The notes under the pieces are model-generated. The model was not told where the DNA came from, ran no database searches, and saw nothing but the letters and a program-made list of their open reading frames with translations. From NCBI GenBank assembly GCA_900169235.1, contig FWCC01000140.1, forward strand, positions 1-64,000: a stretch of 64,000 nt of DNA, read 5' to 3'. Positions 23,627-34,294 of this stretch are shown piece after piece; within the stretch, counting starts at the first letter, position 1; each line of letters opens with the position of its first letter. The stretch comes from Zarea fungicola (Eukaryota; Ascomycota; Sordariomycetes; Hypocreales; Cordycipitaceae). The position numbers and the translations under genes were made by a program.

Positions 23627-25144
23627 CTAGGACCTCCACTTGGGCTCGTCGCTGCCCAGAGGCTTCGGTGCCTCGTCATAGCCAACCTCGACACCCTCAA
23701 TTGATGCGGCGTGTTTCAGCGCCATGGCCCGTCCAAAGCCGCTCTCCTTTACGTCCACGAACTGGGACGGCACCTCCCTGATATTCGCAGGCCGCCTCGT
23801 CCCGTCGCCGCCCTCAAACCCCGTCCTGCCGGGATACTGGCCCAGGCTGCGCAGATACTTCATCGTCCCCGCGAGCGAGACATTGACGACCCACGACCCG
23901 CCTTCTACGGCGCGTCTTTGCAGGGCCGCCATGACGCCCGCCGCGAGGAGCTGCCCGCTGCCGTGGTCGAGTGCCTGCACAGGCATGGACCGCGCTCCCC
24001 CGTCGCTGGCTCCGTTCTCCTGCTGCTGCCCGGCGGCGGCGGCGTGGTGCTCCGCCTCGGAGACGGTCATGCCCGTCGTCGTCTGCACGAGCGAGTCGAA
24101 CCCGCGCCGCCCCGACCACGGCCCGCTCGGCCCAAACGCGGACAGATTGGCCACGATGAGCCCCGGATTGACCCTGGCGAGATCCGCCGGCGCGAGGCCG
24201 TGCGCGGCGAGGCTGCCCGGCCGGTACCCCTGCAAGAAGACGTCGGCGGTGCGGAGCAGCTCCAGCAGCCGCGCCCGATCGGCGGCGCTGCGGCGGATGT
24301 CGAGCTGCACGGTGCGCTTGCCGCGGCTCATGTCGCTGTCGAGAAAGGGCACGTCGGGCAGGTTGGGGGACGTTACCCAGAGCACGTCGGCGCCGTGGGC
24401 GGCGAGCGTGCGGCCGGCGACGGGGGCGGCGATGACGCGGCTCATCTCGACGACCCGGAGACCCTGGAGGCACTTGCTGCTGCTTGCACTCGTGGGAGGA
24501 GGAGGAGGGAGAATCTTTCTCGGCCCCGGCGCGAGCTGTCGGATGAGAATGGGCTGCGGGCTCACGGCGAGGGACTGCGGGTGCGCGTCCCACTCGGCGT
24601 AGGACCGCTGCGCGTAGATGGCGACGCTGCCCTCCTGCGTCGCCCTCGTCTCCAGGTCCACCGCCTTCCAGGCCAGCGTCTTCTCGGCCACGTGCTCTCT
24701 GGTGGCGTCCGGCGGCAGGCCGAGAATCTCGAGCGTGCCGGCGACGTGGTTCGGGAAGAGGTCGTGGATGCGGACGTGGCCGTCTGCCGTCTTGTGCAGA
24801 CCGCCAATCTTGTTCAGGCCAGTGTCTGGTGGGTTTTCGGCCCAAATGTCCAGCCACTGGTAGATTTGCGAGTCAAACTCGAGCGCGGCATGATCGAGCG
24901 GCACGGTGACGCTGGGGATGTGCTGGCTGTTATTGCGGAGGGCGTGGTACTGCGCGGCTGCGAGGGCGGCGGCCGCAATGGTGGATTGGGCGAGCACGCC
25001 GATTTTGAACGAGGATGGGAGAATGAGCGTGTCTGCAGAGGGCAGGTGTAAAGATGAGAGGCCGGACAGAGGGATGCCGACAGATGTGAGAATGTCGGCG
25101 ACGACGTCCTTGGTTGTGAGCGCCGAGCGGTCCGGACTTGCCAT
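23627..25144 (-). CDS. Class III CoA-transferase (CaiB/BaiF family)
   Basis: Intronless gene of 505 residues with an ATG at 25144. The C-terminal half contains the family signature around CLQGLRVVEMSRVIAAPVAG (CoA-binding fold start), then ADVFLQGYRPGSL, NLSAFGPSGPWSGRRGFDSL and VQTTTGM, as in formyl-CoA/oxalate and carnitine CoA-transferases. The family moves CoA between carboxylic acids through an aspartyl-anhydride intermediate. The N-terminal 200 residues form an incomplete copy of the same fold, so this is a fused or pseudo-duplicated form common in ascomycetes. Substrate unknown. The MFS gene behind it is on the same strand, so a transporter-plus-activator pair for an organic acid is possible. 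The leader contains degenerate GGAAGATGTATAT repeats and a CGG-containing palindrome lies upstream. Confidence 0.9.
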   Translation of the reverse strand: MASPDRSALTTKDVVADILTSVGIPLSGLSSLHLPSADTLILPSSFKIGVLAQSTIAAAALAAAQYHALRNNSQHIPSVTVPLDHAALEFDSQIYQWLDIWAENPPDTGLNKIGGLHKTADGHVRIHDLFPNHVAGTLEILGLPPDATREHVAEKTLAWKAVDLETRATQEGSVAIYAQRSYAEWDAHPQSLAVSPQPILIRQLAPGPRKILPPPPPTSASSSKCLQGLRVVEMSRVIAAPVAGRTLAAHGADVLWVTSPNLPDVPFLDSDMSRGKRTVQLDIRRSAADRARLLELLRTADVFLQGYRPGSLAAHGLAPADLARVNPGLIVANLSAFGPSGPWSGRRGFDSLVQTTTGMTVSEAEHHAAAAGQQQENGASDGGARSMPVQALDHGSGQLLAAGVMAALQRRAVEGGSWVVNVSLAGTMKYLRSLGQYPGRTGFEGGDGTRRPANIREVPSQFVDVKESGFGRAMALKHAASIEGVEVGYDEAPKPLGSDEPKWRS

Positions 25145-25164
25145 GGCAGTGTTTGTCTCTATAG

Positions 25165-25248
25165 GGAAGATGTATGTGGAAGATGTATATGGAAGTTCTT
25201 GTGGAAGATGTATATGAAAGATGCATATGAAAGATCAGGGAAGATATC
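25165..25248. repeat. Degenerate tandem repeat, unit near GGAAGATGTATAT
   Basis: Five or six imperfect 13-17 nt copies lie immediately upstream of the CoA-transferase start codon, within its likely 5' leader. Read on the coding strand the unit is ATATACATCTTCC. Confidence 0.7.
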
Positions 25249-25365
25249 TGATGCAATGAATAAGTACTACAGCATGAGTCATAGAATAATGTAGAGCTCG
25301 GCTCAAGGGATGTGTAGATTGCGTGCTACGATGCCGAGGCTGGCGTCGTATTAACGTCTGCGGGG

Positions 25366-25380
25366 CCGGAGCGGCTCCGG
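25366..25380. promoter_or_regulatory. Palindrome CCGGAGCGGCTCCGG, possible Zn2Cys6 factor site
   Basis: Perfect 7-nt inverted arms around one central base, 222 nt upstream of the CoA-transferase ATG. Inverted CGG triplets are the usual targets of fungal Zn2Cys6 dimers. Function is inferred from sequence only. Confidence 0.35.
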
Positions 25381-25534
25381 GCACAATACGGCAATAGACG
25401 GCGATAATCACTCAATCTGTCTTGGCATCTATAGATTGAGTAACATTTCAAGTCACTTGGCAATATTAAATTTGACTTGACAATGTTCAATTATTCTGTT
25501 ACTGATTACGGCTTATACACGGAGTCTCCGGTAG

Positions 25535-25580
25535 CCAGGATATATACGCCAGGATATATACGCCAGGATATACGCCAGGA
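25535..25580. repeat. Tandem repeat of CCAGGATATATACG
   Basis: Two perfect 14-nt copies (25535-25548 and 25549-25562) are followed by a 12-nt copy lacking one AT (25563-25574) and a partial copy. They lie between the MFS stop codon and the CoA-transferase promoter. Confidence 0.85.
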
Positions 25581-25624
25581 AATGCAAATCTACGCGCTAT
25601 GCAAATGAATCGAAATCTCAAAGT

Positions 25625-27334
25625 TCAGCTCTTCTCCTGCGTCATCTCCCCCTCACTCTCCCGATCCAGCGCCGCCTTTTCATCCGCCGTCATTGCTGCC
25701 GATGCTGAGCCCATTTTAATGGTCAGAGTCAAGACAAGCGCCAACCCGGCCAAGCCAACGCCAACCCAGAACCCAATCTGATACTGCGCGCGCAGGCCCA
25801 GCTTGTCCTTGCCCTTTGTCTCCAACGCCACCGAAACGGCCATTTCTGCGATGCCCAGCCAAAACGCCATGCCAAAGTACAGCAGGCTGTTGATGAGGCC
25901 CGACGCTGCGTTTTGTAGGCGGTGCGGCATGGCCGTTGTGATGAAGACGTTGGTGACGTTGAACATGATGTCGACGCCAATCGTGCCGCACAGCATGGAC
26001 GGGAAAATATACGCCCAGTAGAGCTTGGATGTGGCCATCTTCCCGGAGCCCGACTGGTCCGGGATCAGCGGGGGCATGAGCACAGAGATGAGGAAGCCGA
26101 CGCCGGAAATGATCATGAGAATGCGGTTCGGGATGATGTGCATGACGAAGCCGCCGCACACGGCCAGGATCATGCCGCCCACGGCCAGCGGGGTGAACCA
26201 CGCGGCCGTGAGGATGGGCATCGTGTGCAGCACCGTCTCGAGGTAGAAGCTGACGTAGAAGAGGAACAGGCCAAACATGCCGTACGAGCAAAAGAGCACG
26301 ACGCACAGGCGCTTCATGTACTTTGGCTTGAAGAGCGCGGCGGGCAGCAGCGGCTGCGCCGACACCCACCCCTGGACGTACACGGCGGCGGCGAGGAAGA
26401 GGAGGCCCAGCGCGAGCGTGACGTAAATGTACGGCGTCCGCCACCCCTGCGGCGCCTGCCCGCCCTGGGTGAAGGCGAAGACGACGAGCGCGAGCCCCGG
26501 CACAATGGTCCCGACGCCGAGCCAGTCCATCCTGGCGGCCGGGTCGATGGCATGCAGGTCGCGCGGGATGCTGAGGAGTCCCGAGACGATGATGCACAGG
26601 ACCATGATGGCGCCGATCCAAAAGTACCACCGCCAGGTGAGGAACTGCGCCGCGACGGCGCCCATGAAGATGCCAAAGTAGAAGCCCACGCACGCCAGCG
26701 CGCCCCAGACGGCGAAGACGAGGTTCTTGCGCGGGCCGGGACGGTACGTCTGGCCCAGGATCGCCAGCCCGGCCGGCACAAAGGCGGCGGCGCCGATGCC
26801 CTGCATGGCGCGGCACACAATCAGCATGACGCCGTTTTGGCTGAAGCCGGCCACGACGGACCACACCAGCATCCAGGCGTGCCCGACGAGGAAGACGGTG
26901 CGGCCCCCGTACATGTCGCACAGGCGGGAGCAGGTGAGCAGCAGCGCGGCGGTGGTGAGGTTGATGGCGGCGGCGGGCCACGTGCGGGACGACTCGGACA
27001 TGTCGAGATCGGCAGAGACGGGCGGGAGGATGATGTTGAAGCCGGAGATGGTGTACTCGGACATCATCATGGAGGAGACGACGGTGACGACAAAGGCGAT
27101 TTCCGCGTACCATGTGGCGAAGCAGGCGGGACGGATGCGGCCGAGGCGTTCAATGTCGGGCTGGGTGAGGGTGTCTTGGGAGTTGTCGCTGTGGTTGGCG
27201 GCGTCCACCTTGACGTCGGCGTCGGCGGTGGTGTTGGGGTTGCGGTTGGAGGCGCGAGAGAGGAATTTGGTGAGGCCACTGCCTGACTCTTCCATGACGC
27301 CGTCTGGCGACATGGCTGGGTGTTGGCCCGCCAT
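25625..27334 (-). CDS. MFS transporter, 14-span DHA2 drug:H+ antiporter type
   Basis: Intronless, 569 residues counted from the first ATG in frame (27334); the frame is open upstream only to a GTG. A polar N-terminus of about 70 residues precedes about 14 hydrophobic spans. The loop 2-3 motif A appears as SRLCDMYGGRTVFLVG and an antiporter-like motif as CRAMQGIGAAAFVPAG. The short cytosolic tail is acidic and Lys-rich. The family exports drugs, toxins or organic acids across the plasma membrane by proton exchange. It lies directly behind the class III CoA-transferase on the same strand; the pair may share a function, but no secondary-metabolite synthase lies in the window. Confidence 0.92.
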   Translation of the reverse strand: MAGQHPAMSPDGVMEESGSGLTKFLSRASNRNPNTTADADVKVDAANHSDNSQDTLTQPDIERLGRIRPACFATWYAEIAFVVTVVSSMMMSEYTISGFNIILPPVSADLDMSESSRTWPAAAINLTTAALLLTCSRLCDMYGGRTVFLVGHAWMLVWSVVAGFSQNGVMLIVCRAMQGIGAAAFVPAGLAILGQTYRPGPRKNLVFAVWGALACVGFYFGIFMGAVAAQFLTWRWYFWIGAIMVLCIIVSGLLSIPRDLHAIDPAARMDWLGVGTIVPGLALVVFAFTQGGQAPQGWRTPYIYVTLALGLLFLAAAVYVQGWVSAQPLLPAALFKPKYMKRLCVVLFCSYGMFGLFLFYVSFYLETVLHTMPILTAAWFTPLAVGGMILAVCGGFVMHIIPNRILMIISGVGFLISVLMPPLIPDQSGSGKMATSKLYWAYIFPSMLCGTIGVDIMFNVTNVFITTAMPHRLQNAASGLINSLLYFGMAFWLGIAEMAVSVALETKGKDKLGLRAQYQIGFWVGVGLAGLALVLTLTIKMGSASAAMTADEKAALDRESEGEMTQEKS

Positions 27335-27630
27335 TGCGTTTTGGTTGTGATGAGATGTGACGGTGGTTATGGCATACACGTTGAAGCCGTCGAGTTGTCC
27401 TGTAAGCTTACTGCTGCTTCAACTGATGTAGTAGTGTGTGATGAGATTGAACTTGTCGAATACCTAAGCCTTCACACTGGCGCAGAGCCGCATTATAAAG
27501 TCTGGCTCAGAATAACTCCAGTCTTAACTATGGAGAACTGGTGTCAACTACAAGGCGTGCGTGAAGCATTTATAAAGGCAAAAGAAAGTTTTTCTCCCAT
27601 CGTGGTCCGAGAACGGGCACTAAGAGGCAA

Positions 27631-27722
27631 ACAAGCTCTGGATGTAAGAAATGAGTGCCAATGTCCGAATTGGGCAACAAGCTCTGGATGGAAGAAATGT
27701 CTGTCATTGTCCCAATTGGACA
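27631..27722. repeat. Imperfect 46-nt tandem duplication
   Basis: Copies starting at 27631 and 27677 share ACAAGCTCTGGATG, then AAGAAATG, then CCAATT, with scattered substitutions. Confidence 0.75.
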
Positions 27723-28879
27723 AGCTTGAAGAATCCATATTCTAGATTGCTCTGTTAAATGATTGGCCCCAGAAATCTACCACTTAAAAAATTCTTTCAT
27801 CTCGAAAAGTTACCCTTTGCAGCCAAGATCCAAAATTAAAAGAGGGCAAAAGAGAAAGAAACATGGCACGGAGGACCATGCCGGCGTCTGAGAGGCCCGG
27901 CTCTGTGGGGCCGTGAAAATGTCTCTTGGCTGCCTCTTTAGGCATAGCGTAGGGCTGGCACTTGGGCGACTATTCAAGGCAATAGATGGCAGCTGATGGC
28001 GTCAACGATGGGAGATGCAGATTTGCAGCCATTTTTGGGTTGACGATTGATAAGCTGCAGATTATAAATGCGATTGTTGGTTGTGATTACGTAGCTTGGG
28101 TCATTGAGGCAGATTGAGTGACTTTGGTGACGGTACGGACTGTCGGCCCGGCATCCGCGGCCCCGAAAGGCGCCTCGAGGCCTTGGCCGGGGCGGTCTAC
28201 AATGAGTCACAGATTGTGGCTATTATTTGATAAATATTTAATTGGAAATTCGAATTTGATGCAGTACAGCGGTAGTTGAAAGTGGCACTCAAGTTGTAGG
28301 ATAGGACACTTGACTGCCCAGTTTATATCATTGTGGCTCCTGGCGCTTACTGTAGCATGCCCCTTAAAAATCGTCCACTAAAGTAAATGCCGTCAGAGTT
28401 CCCTTTGCTTCTTTGGAGTTGATTCTCGAGTAAAAGTCGGTGAATCTGCATTTATAATCTGTAGCTTCAGCTCCTGCAAGCCATGATGCATGCAGCCGCA
28501 GGTGATGCAAAGCTGCGGAAGCAAAATGACAGCAAATCAATACTAGTCACTGTCTACGTAGTCACAATAACACGTACATACTCGCCACCATGTAGAATAG
28601 AAATGTGGCGGAATCAGAGACGCAATGTCCGTGCGCAGCCGTTGTCACTCACCCTACCAAGTGGTGATCGACACTTCCAGATCGGGTCAAACCTACCCGA
28701 GCTGCACTAGGCGGCGTTTAATGATATTTACTTGGAGTCATCAATTTAATGACGCAGAGAAGTACTTGGCTGCTGTGCCCTTTGTGCATAAAAATTTAGT
28801 CCGTCTATCTATCTATACTTGTCCACTCAAGATCGAGCCACTCCTGCCGCCCAGGCTTCCAAACAAACTCATGACCTCG

Positions 28880-29470
28880 CTGAGTCTCTAGTCGCCAACC
28901 TGCCACTGCACCACCGGTGGTGTTGGTGCCGCAGCAGCATCGCCGTCCTCGACGCTCGGAATATTGTCGCGAGGTGCTTCTCCTGGTCCATGATGGCGGC
29001 GCCGAACTCGTGGCGCGCGTCTTCTAGGGGAGCCTCCCACGGCCGGGTTTTCGGTGTCGGAGCCGTACGACCTTGACACGATGGCGAGGCTGCTCACAAA
29101 GGGCAGATTTCGCAGTGTCTTGGGGTCGTGCAGCTGCAGGCGGCGCAAGTGATGCCGGCGATGGTGACATCCCGGCTCTTCTGGGTCAAAGTTCTGCGGC
29201 TGGAGTTCGAGCTTGATGCCGATGCTCGCTGGCAGATCCTCCCGTTGTAGGCGGCGGCAATATGCTCGCAAGCACGGATGCGGACCGACATGTGGCCATT
29301 GACGGCGGTGGTCTCGGCAATTTCATGGCACGGCAGTGGCTTCTCTGCATATTCATCGACGAGGAGGACTGGCAGCGGGGGAGCAAAATCGGAGACGTTA
29401 AAATTTTGCGCCAACGTTTCCTTGACCTTTTTAAGAGCTCACTATCAAAATCTACGTCGGTCTCGCGAAG
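28880..29470 (-). pseudogene. Possible degenerate gene remnant, family unknown
   Basis: On the minus strand three frames each show protein-like stretches that follow one another: DFAPPLPVLLVDEYAEKPLP with VNGHMSVRIRACEHIAAAYN, then IGIKLELQPQNFD and LRNLPFVSSLAIVSRSYGSD in a second frame, then LEDARHEFGAAIMDQEKHL in a third. No start or splice sites connect them cleanly. One stretch (AGITCAAC) recalls the metal-binding loop of copper-ATPase HMA domains, but the match is too short to name the family. It may also be chance. Confidence 0.25.
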
Positions 29471-29927
29471 AGGCAAGCTATTAATATAATGCGATGAATT
29501 AGCGTTTCACTTGTTCTTTGCTTGGTGAGGTGAGGGAACTGGGGAGATGGTTGAGATTGTACTGCACGGTAGAGCTCGAATTTGTTTGACATTGTCCAAT
29601 GCTTCTCACTGGCGTGGATGACCTCATTGCTGTCGTAACTCACTATGCGGTTGGCACAAGCACACGTTTGACGGGAATCTCCGTCCCAAGTCTTCTTCAA
29701 GTGACGGCCTTGTCCTGTCTACAGCAACTTCAACTTCCTGCTTATGATAGTAAGACCGTAAATTGCGCTCAAGGCTAACAACTAATGCAAGATTCTATAC
29801 AATGATGCCGTCAAATACTGACATTACAAATAACACCATATCATTTACACTTGAATCGACCATTCGCTGCGCACACCATTCCGGTGTGCCCTTCATTAAG
29901 CGATCGTCGATTCAGTCAAGCTCCCGC

Positions 29928-30946
29928 TTACAGAAGCATCTGGGCAGCAGCAACCATGGCAACAGGGAGCGCAACCATGAGGCCGCTGGCGGAAAATTCA
30001 GCGGCGGCGTTGGGCTTGGGGGTTGCGGAGGCGCTGGAGCTGGGTTTCGAGGTCGAGGTGCTGCTTGCGGTGGGAGAAGCAGACGTCGTGGTGCTGTTGC
30101 CTCCGGTGGAGTTGGTGCCGCTGGCGCTGGAGGTGTCCTTGTTGTAGTGGTCAATGACAAACTGCTTCAGCTCTTCGGGGTATTTGACGAGGTAGAGGCC
30201 GTGCACGGTGCGGTTGGCGCCGCTGGAGCAGTAGACGTCGCCAGTATCGCAGTACGAGACAATCTTGGAGGTAAAGTTGGCGCAAGCACCAAGTCCGTTG
30301 CGAACAAAGAGCTGAGACAAGTTAGCGGAGTTTCAAGCCAATAGACGCCGCAATCCTTACCCCATCAGTGCTGCTCGTGCCCTTGACATAGGGAGCAGTG
30401 TGGTTGAAGCTGGGGTCACCGAAGATGGCAATGGCAACGACTAGACTGCGTTAGCATTCAAGATCAATCTCAACACCATCGGGCACTTACCATCCTTGAC
30501 AGCGTCGGCAGGAATTGCGTCCTTGGTGCCAAAAATGCCGCCCTGGCCACCACAGAATGCATTGACACCAATTTGAGCACCCTTGAAGGTTAGTTTTCAG
30601 TACGATAACACAGATATCCGCAACACACCTGAGAATATCCAAGGTAGGCCATCTTGTGACCGGGGCAGTCGGCGTGGTACTGTGTGACCTGGTCATAGAC
30701 GTTCTGGGCGCCCTGCTTCTCGGAAGCATCGTAGCTGGGGTTGCTGACCGAGGCAGGATAGTCAATGGGGACTACATCGGAGCCGGGGATGGCAGCCGTA
30801 ATGTTTTTGGCCAGAACACCAGTGACACCCAGACCGGCAGGCTCATCGGTTCCGCGACCGACAATAATGTGCAGGCCCTTGGAGCAGTCGACGGCCAAGG
30901 CTGAGCCAGCCATGACGGCGGCAGCGGAGAGAGCAGCGACACGCAT
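29928..30946 (-). CDS. GPI-type cutinase / acetylxylan esterase (CE5 family)
   Basis: Exons are 30946-30629, 30581-30491, 30440-30361 and 30311-29928, giving 290 residues. A signal peptide (about 1-18) is followed by an alpha/beta-hydrolase of the cutinase family. The nucleophile Ser lies in GYSQGAQ, formed across the first splice junction, and the acid/base pair is in YCDTGDVYC and the later TVHGLY. Paired cysteines fit the conserved disulfides. A Ser/Thr-rich stretch and a hydrophobic C-terminus (ASGLMVALPVAMVAAAQMLL) indicate a GPI anchor, so the enzyme is probably held at the cell wall or membrane. The family hydrolyses acetyl or cutin esters of plant material or other polymers. Acetylxylan esterase is slightly favoured over true cutinase from overall motif spacing; the substrate cannot be fixed. 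Confidence 0.92.
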
Positions 30947-33822
30947 TGTGCTAAATTGGTGCGTATTACACAAAACCAAGTTGAAAACCGGAGACGACGA
31001 CGGGTCAGGGAAGCGATACGAGTATTCACCGAGAAGCACGACGGACAGACGAAGAGGCAAGGACGAGAGGACAAGAGTTTGGAGAGCCGCGCAGGTCCCA
31101 CCAGCAGCCTCTTATTAGAAAAAAATCAATAAAAATCCAACAACGTGTCTAGCAAATCTGGGGGGACCTGACCTGGAGCATTACAGCAATCCGGCTCCGT
31201 TGCCCCACCATCGGAATCCGCACCGCCAAGTTGGCGTTGTTCTAGCTGACCTTTGGTTCATCAAGCAAAAGACGCTAGCCAGGGGTTAATATTTTCATGC
31301 CATCATGCATGCAGGCTGCATGTAAGGCGAGGCTCCGACGTGACCTCCCCTACGTTGAAGGCTCCCTTTGTTGAATTCTGTGAAGGTGGTGGCTTCGTCT
31401 GTCCTGTCCCTTGTTCAAATTTCATCGTAAATGGTAGACAGTTTATTTTGACTGATGGGACTTGCTGTACGACAGTACGGAGTACTGGATATCAATGTCT
31501 TAATTGAGCAAATGGCGGGAGCAAGGGCTGCGGGCGTGGCGCCTCCACGCTAGGCCAAGGTAGACCGGCCTGTTTTCCCAATTACGTTAGTCGTTGGATC
31601 GGGTTACGGTACGACGACCACTGGTACGGATATGGCGGCGCTACAGGGCGGGGCGGCTTCGTAAGGGTCTTGGTGAGAGATGGAGTTGGAATGTCTTGAC
31701 GATTGTTATTGTCGGTAGCTTTTGGTATTACAGTCATCGGACCTTTGACAAAACTCTTTGTAAGACAGATTGGTGCGTTTGCTTGTAGATGTTTTCTCTG
31801 TGGCTGAAGCCTTTGTTGTGCGGGTGGCTAGCCAGGCTGTGGTAATTAATAATATTGACTCTCTCGCCAAGCACAAGCCACTTTGAGCTGTTGCCGTGCC
31901 TCGGTCTCGAGCATTGTGCTTGTGCCGTGCATACGTGTATGTCTGCGGCTACCGTCAGTTGTGGATTGCAAACTATTACTGCATGGTCTGTTGCCACGCG
32001 ATTCATCACTGCAAACTGGTTGATCGCTCGACAGTATTGTCCTTTTTCTCCTAGTGCGATAAAAGCGTCAGCACACTATTCTCCTTGTTGTCTGGGGAAG
32101 CGGTTCCTGGGTGCGGTTCCTGGGTACGGTTTTGATTACTATTAGGTAGGCTTGGCTTTTCGAATGCGGTGCAACGGAGAGGCCGACGCCACTAAAAATG
32201 TGCAAGTGGCCCACGAAGACATGAGCAATGGTGGTTGGTTGCAAAATTAAGATTGGATACCGATTGATGCATTCTGAATCGTGATGATGAAATGGGGAAG
32301 CTTTGATGGTTTGTTAACATGATTTATCAGTGTTATCAGATACACGTACTGTCGCAGCAAACGGCGATGCTGTAGCTGCCAGCTTTGTGCCTGAGGTACC
32401 AACAATGGTGCCGACGCCGGTCGTTCTCAGCCACTTTGGTCACCGCAGCCACCTGATCTTGCTGCCCCAGAACGCCCACAAGCCCTATAACGACTCCAGT
32501 ATAGGGTCTGGTTTGCTTGTGATAATTGCTTCCATGGCCCAAGCACACTTGCATGAACTCTAGCAGACTACTAGTTGTTTGATGTTTGCATTGAACCTGG
32601 GTTTAATCCGGAACCAATCAACCTTTGTTTTGTGATGCGGTAGCAATCAGCTTACTTACCCAGTTGTATCCAGTCTCTCCAAACTGACCCGTTTCCTATG
32701 CATGCAGTGGGCCACTATGAAATGACACGGCGTTGTCCCCCGGCGAAATGAAGCCTTGGCTATTGTGGGTGAGGTAAGCGTTAATGGATCAATATTTAAT
32801 TAAAGACTGCAGGTTGGTGCTGCACGAATGTTGCAATCACTGACATTGCGACCGAACGTCGTTGATACGACCGTAGAATGGCGCGAACGGGAAGACGCTG
32901 ATTGTCTCCTCCATCTGTATTGTTAATTTTTTTTTTGAACTGCTGAAAGTTGTGCAAAGGCATTGAAAGCTGTTAAAAGCTGTCCACAGTAGCTCATGCA
33001 GAGGTGCTTGTGAAGCTGCATGTCTTGCCTGCACAGCAATGTGTACTTGATCGTCAAGCCTACAAGGAGAGAAGAGGCAAGCTTGGCACATCTCCTCTCA
33101 TGCATCGTAAATATTCACTCGCATTCTTAATTTTATCTGGCGTTTCGTCCGGCGACATGCATGCAACCGTCACTGACATCTAGGGCCACTCAAGAAGAGT
33201 ATAGTATGTCGGCGACGACCCGAAACGCCGTCGTACATTTTACTCACAATCGGCGCAAACAATTGGATTAAAGCTGCCTACAGCATGAAGTGCCTGAAAA
33301 AGTGATCGTCTCGGTTTTCTTGCCTCTTTTCTCTAAAAAAATACCCCGAGATTTTACGATTGGACGCGGACTTGTACTCTTGCATCCGGGTGTCACTCTA
33401 GCTCCGGCAAGATCTGCAGCCCCGCCGGCATCATCAAAGTCATCCCATTGCCTCAATGTTCTTCAACTGTCACATCTTAGTAGAAGCGAAGAAACATACT
33501 GCAGGGCTTAAGCCGTACATGGAGGCTTACATGGTATGGCTTTGCGACGCAAGGCGGACGATTTGTCCAACCAAAAGCAGTTGCGTTGCCGAAGCTGCGA
33601 TGGAGTCAACCAAGACACTTTGTACAGTCTTGTGCATCATTACATGCAGATGCCACGTCGTCATGCATCGAGCAGCGAAATACCCCAAGACACGCCACTT
33701 ATGTGCTGTCCATCTACCCACCACAACAGTTGTATATAAAGACATCTCCGAGCTGCTGGTGGGCAGGTCAGCTTGCACAGTATCGTAATCATTTATCCAG
33801 TCTACCATACAAAACTCCAACC
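30947..33822. other. Intergenic, no gene recognised
   Basis: Divergent promoter space between the esterase and the small secreted protein. Only short frames without domains or secretion signals occur. A T-rich run lies near 32930. Confidence 0.5.
33733..33740 (+). promoter_or_regulatory. TATA box of the small secreted protein gene
   Basis: TATATAAA lies 90 nt upstream of the ATG at 33823, a normal distance for a fungal TATA element plus leader. Confidence 0.55.
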
Positions 33823-34294
33823 ATGCGTCTCAGCACCCTACTTCCGGCTGTTTTTATTGGCCAGGCGATTGCCCAAGACGCAATCGCTGTTAGTTCCTGA
33901 ATTGCCCTTGTTTCTCTACCTTGACTAACCCGCCATCGCAGGCTACTCTTATTGGAGAGGACAAGTCAAAAGTCAGCGTCAAGGTTGATACCTGTACCAA
34001 CCTGAAGAGAACACAGTATGCCGCCTCGTTGATGTGTAACGATCCGAGGAAGAAACCACAATTAACACGTGATGCCAGGTCGAGAGTTGTCACCATCGAG
34101 GTTGAGAAATCGTACACGTGCATAATCTTCGAGCAAGTAACCCCAGAATGGCCTTATAGTCTCGATGCTAATTACAAAGTAGCTCTCTTTACTGTGTTGA
34201 TGCATTCGACTCTTTGCCGGCTGGAAGCTGGCCGTTTAAGGAAATTGAGTTCAGATCTCTCAATTGCTTCACCGACAAAGAAGCCGAACTGTAA
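33823..34294 (+). CDS. Small secreted cysteine-containing protein (effector-like)
   Basis: The likely model has exons 33823-33888, 33942-34117 and 34183-34294, giving 117 residues; a donor at 34112 instead of 34118 gives 115. A signal peptide (MRLSTLLPAVFIGQAIAQ, residues 1-18) is followed by a short basic protein with four cysteines, in the contexts VDTCTNL, SLMCNDP, SLYCVDAF and SLNCFTD, enough for two disulfides. The first intron (53 nt, GTTAGT donor) is well supported because it joins two open frames. The second splice is uncertain: it was chosen because only this shift reaches the protein-like end LPAGSWPFKEIEFRSL. No family recognised. Without the second splice the frame runs to 34316. 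Confidence 0.5.

Larger units (their letters stand above)
27335..29927. other. Intergenic, with one degenerate coding-like patch
   Basis: No intact gene was recognised. The interval includes a 46-nt tandem duplication at 27631-27722, GC-rich patches near 27890 and 28140-28200, and a multi-frame coding-like segment at 28880-29470 listed separately. Confidence 0.5.

Noticed and set aside
23711..25051. 446-codon plus-strand frame opposite the CoA-transferase
   Set aside because: Arg/Gly/Ala-rich antisense shadow of a GC-rich gene.
25716..27286. Long frames in both directions within the MFS gene
   Set aside because: His/Arg-rich or Gly/Asp-rich compositions typical of shadow frames; only the 569-residue frame has membrane spans.
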